Assembly (NCBI GenBank): GCA_964607315.1
Contig: CAZSKA010000047.1
Coordinates: forward strand, 1-18,554
DNA length: 18,554 nt
Source of the DNA: JAHDFB01 sp964607315
GTDB lineage: Bacteria > Bacteroidota > Bacteroidia > Chitinophagales > Saprospiraceae
Reading direction: 5' to 3'
A program made the translations under genes and the position numbers. The notes under the pieces are model-generated. The model worked only from the letters and a program-made list of their open reading frames with translations. It did no database searches and was not told where the DNA came from. Positions 16,901 through 18,554 of this stretch are shown piece by piece (position 1 is the stretch's first letter; each line of letters starts with the position of its first letter).

Positions 16901-18554
16901 ATGGATGTTTCGATTTAACTTATGAAATAAAAGTTGAAAACTTAGGTGATCAAATCATAGCTAATGTTCAAGTTGCTGATATTTTAGCCAATACATTTGC
17001 TATGGCTGATTCATGGGAAATCATTTCAGTTGAAAGCGAAGAATTCACTGTAAACACTGCATATGATGGAAACGCTAATTCCTCGTTGTTAACTGGAACT
17101 GATACACTTGACGTAAGCACTTCAGGAGAAGAAGGTGCTATACATCTTTCTATAAATGTTTGTCCAGGTGCATTTGGAGGACCATACCTTAACACTGCAA
17201 GTGTAACAGGAACAGGTCTTGATGGGACAAGTTTATCTGATGATTCACAAGACGGTTCTGAGGTTGATCCAGATGGAGATGGAGATGCTACGAATAATAA
17301 TGTTCCAACTCCAGTGAGTTTTACATTTAATCCTTCCATTGGAGTTGCTAAAAGAGTGGCTGATGCCCAAATAAATTCAGACGGAAGTTTCCAAGTAATT
17401 TATGAAATAAAGATAGAAAACTTTGGAGATGTGTTATTAGGCAATGTTCAAGCAACAGATATTCTTACAGATGCATTCGGAGGAACATGTTCTATTGACA
17501 ATATAATTCTTTCCAGTGGAGAGTTTACGATTAACCCAAATTATGGTATTGGTGGAGACTGGAATCTTCTTGCTGGAAACGATACATTATATATAAACGA
17601 AATGGGTTCTGTCCTCCTAACAGTAGATGTTTCTGCTTGTGGAAATACAGGACCATTCTTAAACAGTGCTGATGTCTCAGCAAATGTACCAGATGGTACA
17701 ATGGTTACAGATGATTCTGTCAACGGTTCTGATCCTGATACAAATGGTGATGGAAATCCAGATGAAATGAGTGATACACCATTTGATCTTACAGAAGAAC
17801 CTAATCTAGGTGTGGCTAAGTCTGTGAAATCTGGACCTACAAATAATGGCGACGGCACATACGCGATTAGCTTCTCTGTTCGATTAGAAAATAATGGAAA
17901 TGTTGACTTAAATAATATGTCAATTATCGATGATTTAGTAACAGCTTTCAATGGATGCGATTATGAAATTACTGGACTTAGTTCTGAAGAATTCGCTACA
18001 AATCCAGATTTTGATGGCGATTCAGATATGGAATTACTCGACACACTTCAAACCCTAAAAGCTTGGGACGAAGGAGAAGTTTGTATTAATATAATCTTTG
18101 GACCTTGTTCCGATTTAGGTCCATTTGCTAACTCAGCAACTGGATCAGGTACTACTCCTGCTGGTGATATGGTTACAGATGATTCTAACAATGGTAGTAA
18201 CCCAGATCCTGACGGTGATGGAGATCCTACTAATAATAATGACGATACACCATTTGAATTTATGGAAAATCCTTCTATTGGAGCTGCTAAGCGAGTTGTT
18301 AGTGTTGATCTCGGGGATGATGGTTGTACGAAAGTGGTGTATGAGATTAACATCGAAAACTTCGGTGATGTAAATATCGATTCTATTCAAGTGACTGATG
18401 ATTTAGATGCTGCTGGATTCAATGCCTGTGGTTCTTATATGGTGAGTGTGACAAGTGATGACTTCACTGTTAATCCTAACTTCGACGGTTCTTCTGATTC
18501 CAATTTATTAAATGGTTTTGATGATATTGATGTAGGTGATGTGGGTGCTATCTT
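4870..18554 (+). CDS. giant secreted multi-repeat surface protein (partial, 3' end beyond window)
   Basis: A single open frame of 4,561 complete codons runs from the ATG at 4870 to the window end with no stop or frameshift. Order: signal peptide (1-21); about 1,800 residues of beta-rich, Cys-containing, largely unassigned sequence; two Ig/PKD-like units (about 1848-2000); SdrD_B domain (2008-2120); three DUF11-like repeats (2229-2721); eleven HYR-like repeats (2722-3676); six DUF11-like repeats (3680 to the end). The composition is rich in Asp, Asn, Thr, Ser and Gly and poor in Lys, typical of a calcium-binding extracellular protein. Such proteins in Bacteroidota act in adhesion, gliding or matrix formation and usually end in a type IX sorting domain, which would lie beyond the window. 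The frame is also open from an ATG at 4846, adding 8 residues before the signal peptide; I chose 4870 for its compact signal peptide. No Shine-Dalgarno is seen at either start. Confidence 0.93.
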   Translation, partial: MMNKTLIFILPFFFLQTNLFSQVINYTFLTDVVACTNDVNLQIESENTTGDTIIDGTITIDLSAFPGANYIGDLTQVSGPTITENPPGSSTFTFNDTLFNGETISFAFDLSTNCSSSGSSPEISGTFDYSTPSTTGSQSTLFNGFTVLEPDFSITASTPNNINGVIGFEFMVSNTVVNNGEAADSVYYCIADSPNADLLSIEVGGTTFGLDPNSPAGFSCFNIGSLANGESSVVIENWVITACDAPMPLERLVGYGCEGIINCSAATTADFPQTVLTLVEPTNPISIEITTDLSELSLCGPPATICVTIENNNGDDFVVRNNIFAMNLISGVEIDFSTLTTKTGDPVSLNATMDSIIIGDLEDGEISSFSMEISIQCGISDAAFPVEGVLVHDELCEGGVAMVAGELVGDITAQTAEFSIFDGMIVGNLRDENIFDAILGIEDTIKVPLGNAGSGGIDEFTYYVINTNEVANNGIVINGIPLTGTVSGDTTFYTITSTEIMAGASGTAPPLTNAGVGDGDGILEENEALFICEIWEGVECNFGTLDPIRRQAFFGCGGVTNCSESNFSTTGVDFGFAAPDLVYSEYDPLTDRPACYSDEPTTLAAIIVNEGNSIAEDITIAIFQNNWPGVLDANSLMASFDPSFTSPITGVLEDPLATNGNSCLSGPDLTRGGDAVFENINLMPGDTLYFTYQLQFGCDCRACDIQDIYRSRLTSISWLDPCEIELFNNSDVEFRQYDATFDGFIEAESDISGSGCFNYQLTNSFSHFLSNTDPYSNTDYPNARFETEIRVGCGLDLVSATRISPGGIVTPGTITDFMNNDGGFGADDLATFSIDVNTSGIIEICYQVDCTEKPNGCAQSVDLTIDNFFVVDPTCPSGCRPNVNCTDNVTFLVDCPPCGPCDGTTITDLQIERTNFCFLDADNDGVADDGSLADATTAKADRFVQGDTLRLTSKAVVNTGITPGRMWDFAYLELNARTENFTILGGEFSVFDASTGMTLTCNSLSQFVGTNDSLFVTDLSIASMTALGCSDFAGFQYEDGDSLCITAIFSPKDPFIGLDRQIVFSPEFYLTDDPYDTGTRFQCNPAIETLNQIGFDEVRAENIGGQDFGGCDISPFNSIYILSYGSRNFDEFCNEIRSPGIPQTYTFVKPPEIAFNLDEFGFQLTELVGTNEVLVNDINGGIPATFFQISGDTLTFFVEDYLATLNIDRISEKGIDDGFRADFYPAIQGNCLSVIDSYDATASFVANVDDNVFCQDTIQEAPRTESFDYTGGPILVVSTASPEVVIDEPFNCVEIDLTNITNINAPFSWLNINSLTGGLVPISLTEITGGMNAVVPQNQFELYLLGTTNSSSERRFELCVNVTDCDPQILEFSAGWDCLDYPATVFEATCNDPSTISFIQSESAFTGQIVEPTGEVEFELCDTTEFVYRFSSTALGNISDINFQYLLPRGMNYIPGSFEIAYTVPGPSSAPGDTMFNFVVDPVNAVGNRYDIEITSLDPVLDSIGLIGSPGLFTNSNIILVRWQAVTDCNFRSGARTVFRTNAVNACGDRLRRLVNRSPRLNIRDVIPAYEIDLAGTDLTLNPCNMDMATLNIDMTIDADPGILTMDGDTIKVTLPSGLDYNLMSYVANNANTSSNQPIIIDNNGETCLFVPILNGLENGDDINFDIDITANDVGQECGIDEILVQTTSTQNVFCDPIDMDCALSVLSGEQIINVTIEKPDLTFVTTDLSIVTMPPNSATLDYSIKIMNNSGIPLSSTSDLNIEFYQDVDNNGLLDTLIDSQIIIATENVNIAGFDMALVEGSIPVEPSALCNVLAVLNPGTTCVCNLDVSNQTDVEIINNFDRIYEVCSGDVISVGPNPVAGYGYEWLSFAGSPLAALSDTDTTMVDFSITNTSGADLVLEYPLRTSFGSCFSFDTIMVTVFPAVDNFANLTACEGESAILPGPIDGSNFNWSPGNLLMDSTISMAILDPVPMGFTEFSVIYTDENGCEAFKTVNVTGIGCTAGTALGDTVWFDFNEDGLQDITEPPIPGVIVFLYDANNTAPGNNIATTTTDANGFYIFDNLAAGNYVVQFILPNGFTYTSQDNPASNEDDSDADGNGFTQSYFLPNGVFNPTLDAGYIPDCLLEVDIADISPCLFDGENYRDVTIDINWSGAVHTYDFLNGTDTISLDVLGQSFTFVIDTVSGDTSITVRMDESMTTDILAEVALAIDDDCIASDLEEGILSCDYDLALIKELDPSSVIQYGQLITFNITLQNQNAQDVTDVEIIDLLPPGFTFVNDPMVNPGWTDLGGGNLQFIQENLAGNQTVNIPLVVVLEMSTADDAYLNLAEINSFADTLGNDISNQDIDSTPDSDPTNDAGGVPNTGSDNSLNGDGSGTTNTTNPNTDEDDQDPELVEIVDVALIKEILTPGPYDFGDTVTFQITVENQGNVDVQNVKVNDFIPLGFAWDTSNEPNWMLMGSTAMDTIPGPLSNGDIATTTVTLIIDPSISDADRANPSSYVNISEIGYFEDTDGNDITNEDIDSQADNDPFNDAGGNPGTDSDNVLNGDGTGGPLDTDPTTDEDDSDPAFITIPQIDLEKSTISIVPAQSGVDENFDVTFEFVITNPGNIKLTCISLQDDLTEQLGASFVNIVSPPVIVPLSDASEIPTPVAGYNGAVIDSIFNGTNGCLYPGETITVQVVAEINSVLGPDPIINEGLVSAKDTLGNGVMDADTSLVDVPDCFLSIVCPKDLVDLECIADIPATGTTLAWFNALDGQSVVENSCGVPTFSVVDTDNGGTGCTASPFVLTRKIFVMDPGDGTTVPQLDSCEITYTIIDETKPILMTAPIDLIVECGSNNTAEILAWEMNNGGGMAIDDCGTVSTTFTAGIEENLCGATTSITYTFTATDACGNSIVSSANLITIDTNPPTLTVPAAASVDCSASPDPEAWAMTATAIDNCSVSPIINFALINTEEICVGTIRTIVHTYNFTAVDECGNQSTAQQSTYTITDNTPPTISVPADLNVSCGQDLSLLVANWINSATGTDNCLPNNLNIDTDFDASMLSDLCGSTIDVTFTVTDACGSTASDIASIIIADDNQGPTMTCTENLSVEINSTSCEAFVNLPLPFATDCNGVDSVLQVNPLPGVPLAIGSNTITFQAWDACGNTSTCETIVDVIDTATPVVNCPPSINVCADAGTCTWISDDTVLPIFDDCGTVTTTYLVTDENGTTDSPAIIVGYTFSAGSSTVQITVTDDADPTNSSTCSFTVTVNDCEAPTIDTCPADVTVECGTEDIDTWLASIVVSDFCDTDLDIITSLVTSSEICIGSSASTYVFTVIDDAGNISTCQATYTIEDTMGPSIDISASNLVVDCNDTLAVAVSSWLAQNGGAEATDCLSSVIWSNDWNGSIPAGCAGDMGLIVTFTATDNCGNESTTSASIIVNDNTLPILNIPSDISLDCGNINNDAIVGNWLNSAIATDECSSVNVTNDYTALPTSCDGELTVIFTATDNCGNSSTNSSTISIIDVENPHIFSAPQDLIVECGAPTTAAEILAWETNFGGALSSDNCDASLDITFIASGPIAQCGGTSTTQYTYTVTDDCGNSATEIASVTLIDNTPPIAMCVPDFDLVLDENSEASITAADIDNGSTDLCTPMADLLLEISPSTFDDSDVGMNTVTLTVTDACGNSSTCTTVVNIIGEPAIGLAKRLVNVQANPDGTVDVSYEFIVENFGNVDLDSIQITDDLGTVFDPCQVEVTGITSSALSVNPLFNGITDQDLLLGNDDLAVGMQASILLDISLSMCDGNEGPFMNLATVTAVDDNGGMFSDDSVDGSDPDPNGDGNPDETSTTDVSFDFNSFIGLAKNLEFIQLPGDGSAIVSIRFVIENFGNTDLDSIVLIDDVVSQFNPCDVEIESFNTSGGFTFNTNYDGGLTDDNILTGNSNSLDVGESGFVLVNFRFSNCGMATSFCNQAFITSIDPTGAIAFDDFSESGLDPDPDGNGDPTDNNNCTMISFGFNPAIGIAKRISEGPTSTGDGCFDLTYEIKVENLGDQIIANVQVADILANTFAMADSWEIISVESEEFTVNTAYDGNANSSLLTGTDTLDVSTSGEEGAIHLSINVCPGAFGGPYLNTASVTGTGLDGTSLSDDSQDGSEVDPDGDGDATNNNVPTPVSFTFNPSIGVAKRVADAQINSDGSFQVIYEIKIENFGDVLLGNVQATDILTDAFGGTCSIDNIILSSGEFTINPNYGIGGDWNLLAGNDTLYINEMGSVLLTVDVSACGNTGPFLNSADVSANVPDGTMVTDDSVNGSDPDTNGDGNPDEMSDTPFDLTEEPNLGVAKSVKSGPTNNGDGTYAISFSVRLENNGNVDLNNMSIIDDLVTAFNGCDYEITGLSSEEFATNPDFDGDSDMELLDTLQTLKAWDEGEVCINIIFGPCSDLGPFANSATGSGTTPAGDMVTDDSNNGSNPDPDGDGDPTNNNDDTPFEFMENPSIGAAKRVVSVDLGDDGCTKVVYEINIENFGDVNIDSIQVTDDLDAAGFNACGSYMVSVTSDDFTVNPNFDGSSDSNLLNGFDDIDVGDVGAI
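4936..10410 (+). other. N-terminal region of the giant protein, largely unassigned
   Basis: About 1,825 residues with no confident domain name. The sequence looks like successive beta-sandwich modules of DUF11-like or CARDB-like character: phrases such as VSNTVVNNG, IIVNEGNS and IMNNSGIP recall the 'notated N in a strand' pattern of those families. A motif GCxGxxNCS occurs twice (256-264 and 555-563), 299 residues apart, pointing to an internal duplication. Cysteines are frequent, with a dense cluster at about residues 878-902 (CPSGC, CPPCGPC), and imply disulfides outside the cell. A DADNDG stretch near residue 920 and DVDNNG near 1769 look like calcium loops. Confidence 0.5.
10411..10869 (+). 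other. two Ig/PKD-like units in the giant protein
   Basis: Two consecutive units start with a Cys-acidic or Cys-Ser-Gly motif (VCSGD at about residue 1848 and ACEGE at about 1934). Each has a tryptophan in the middle (YEWLS and FNWSP), and the second ends in YTDENGCEA. This is the usual pattern of PKD-like or Ig-like modules in Bacteroidota surface proteins. They link the N-terminal region to the SdrD_B domain. Confidence 0.55.
10891..11229 (+). other. SdrD_B-like domain in the giant protein
   Basis: Residues 2008-2120 carry the hallmarks of the family: LGDTVWFDFNEDGLQD at the start, PGVIVFLYD, TDANGFYIFDNLAAGNYVV, an acidic NEDDSDADGNG segment and a closing LDAGY. SdrD_B domains are calcium-stabilised beta-sandwiches first described in staphylococcal Sdr adhesins. 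They act as rigid stalk units. One copy is present. Confidence 0.9.
11554..13032 (+). repeat. three tandem DUF11-like repeats, central block
   Basis: Repeat starts are near 11554 (DLALIKELD), 12067 (DVALIKEIL) and 12598 (DLEKSTIS), giving units of about 146-177 residues. Each has the DUF11 core: a strand ending in ENQGN or TNPGN, then V/I-x-D-x-(I/L)-P. The first two share an almost identical acidic tail of about 50 residues with NDAGG, SDN.LNGDG and TDEDD.DP, which links them to the next unit. DUF11 units build the shafts of bacterial and archaeal surface proteins. Confidence 0.85.
13033..15897 (+). repeat. eleven tandem HYR-like repeats
   Basis: Units of about 81-94 residues (the first slightly longer) begin near 13033, 13330, 13591, 13852, 14107, 14350, 14632, 14878, 15145, 15388 and 15649. 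The consensus reads: P at the start, PADL.V.C, (often) a tryptophan 10-18 residues later, D(N/E)C, then F.ATD.CGN and a strand ending in D..PP. Units 5, 6 and 11 look like ordinary HYR domains without the tryptophan. Most others match a Trp-containing variant that I recall in many Bacteroidota. The paired cysteines probably form disulfides. The HYR fold is Ig-like and usually serves adhesion. Confidence 0.85.
15907..18554 (+). repeat. six tandem DUF11-like repeats with Asp-rich tails (last one cut)
   Basis: Repeats start at 15907, 16375, 16855, 17338, 17809 and 18277, with spacings of 468, 480, 483, 471 and 468 nt (156-161 residues). Each opens with (I/L)G.AK plus about 12 residues, continues with (V/I)ENFG(N/D)..(L/I)DSI...DD(L/V), then a NP.(F/Y)(D/N)G segment. 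Each complete copy ends in an acidic tail such as DDS.DGSDPDPNGDGNP. The tail resembles calcium-binding DxDxDGDxD loops. The sixth copy is cut by the window end, so the total number is unknown. Confidence 0.9.

Noticed and set aside
5430..18353. Many minus-strand open frames of 60-190 codons opposite the giant gene
   Set aside because: Nearly all lie in the same antisense frame and are rich in Ser, Thr, Val and Pro, as expected from the complement of Asp/Asn/Thr/Gly-rich repeat codons. They are shadows, and their common frame supports the giant gene having no frameshift.
18125..18390. Plus- and minus-strand open frames of about 80 codons at the window end
   Set aside because: They overlap the DUF11 repeat coding frame, are made of low-complexity Leu/Ile/Thr runs and are shadows of it.
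13033..18554. CRISPR-like or other short nucleotide repeat array
   Set aside because: The periodicity (about 250 and about 470 nt) lies at the protein level within one open frame, with divergent bases between copies; there are no short identical repeats with regular spacers.

Overview
The window looks like a piece of a low-GC chromosome from a member of the Bacteroidota, probably a marine or Saprospiraceae-like lineage. The phylum is inferred from four things: promoter-like TAnnTTTG elements in place of E. coli-type boxes, no consistent Shine-Dalgarno sites, gene families typical of the phylum (a YgiQ radical-SAM protein, a two-domain MobA-like protein, a CxxC/CxxC small protein), and a giant secreted modular protein built from DUF11, SdrD_B and HYR-type repeats. 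The lineage below phylum is a guess.

Region 1 (1-725): AT-rich DNA with one candidate 46-residue single-span membrane protein (175-315, +), an imperfect hairpin just after it, and a bidirectional intrinsic terminator (354-393). A tRNA-Ser(GCT) on the minus strand (433-521) converges on that terminator. A good Bacteroidota promoter (551-581) lies just upstream of the tRNA.

Region 2 (726-4300): three co-directional plus-strand genes. They are a YgiQ-type radical SAM protein (759-2702; frame open from a GTG at 726), a MobA-like nucleotidyltransferase with an extra N-terminal domain (2762-3862; frame open from 2747), and a 93-residue protein with two CxxC pairs (3956-4237). A perfect 18-bp palindrome separates the first two genes, and a strong intrinsic terminator (4260-4300) follows the third. 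No other molybdenum-cofactor gene is visible, so a shared pathway cannot be argued.

Region 3 (4301-4869): about 570 bp of AT-rich non-coding DNA with a second copy of the palindrome and a related inverted repeat, and nothing else recognised.

Region 4 (4870-18554): one uninterrupted reading frame that fills the rest of the window and runs off the end, giving 4,561 complete codons. Order of modules: signal peptide; about 1,800 residues of beta-rich, cysteine-containing sequence with at least one internal duplication; two Ig/PKD-like units; an SdrD_B domain; three DUF11-like repeats with acidic tails; eleven HYR-like repeats; and six further DUF11-like repeats of 156-161 residues, each complete one ending in an Asp-rich, possibly calcium-binding tail. 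The sixth is cut by the window end. The natural reading is a very large surface adhesin or matrix protein. Export by the type IX system is likely from the family but cannot be shown, because the C-terminus is missing.

I found no CRISPR array, insertion sequence, phage module or recognisable defence system. The most interesting object is the giant repeat protein, followed by the recurrent GGGCTTAAGCCC palindrome, the MobA-like fusion with an eroded P-loop and the candidate small membrane protein.
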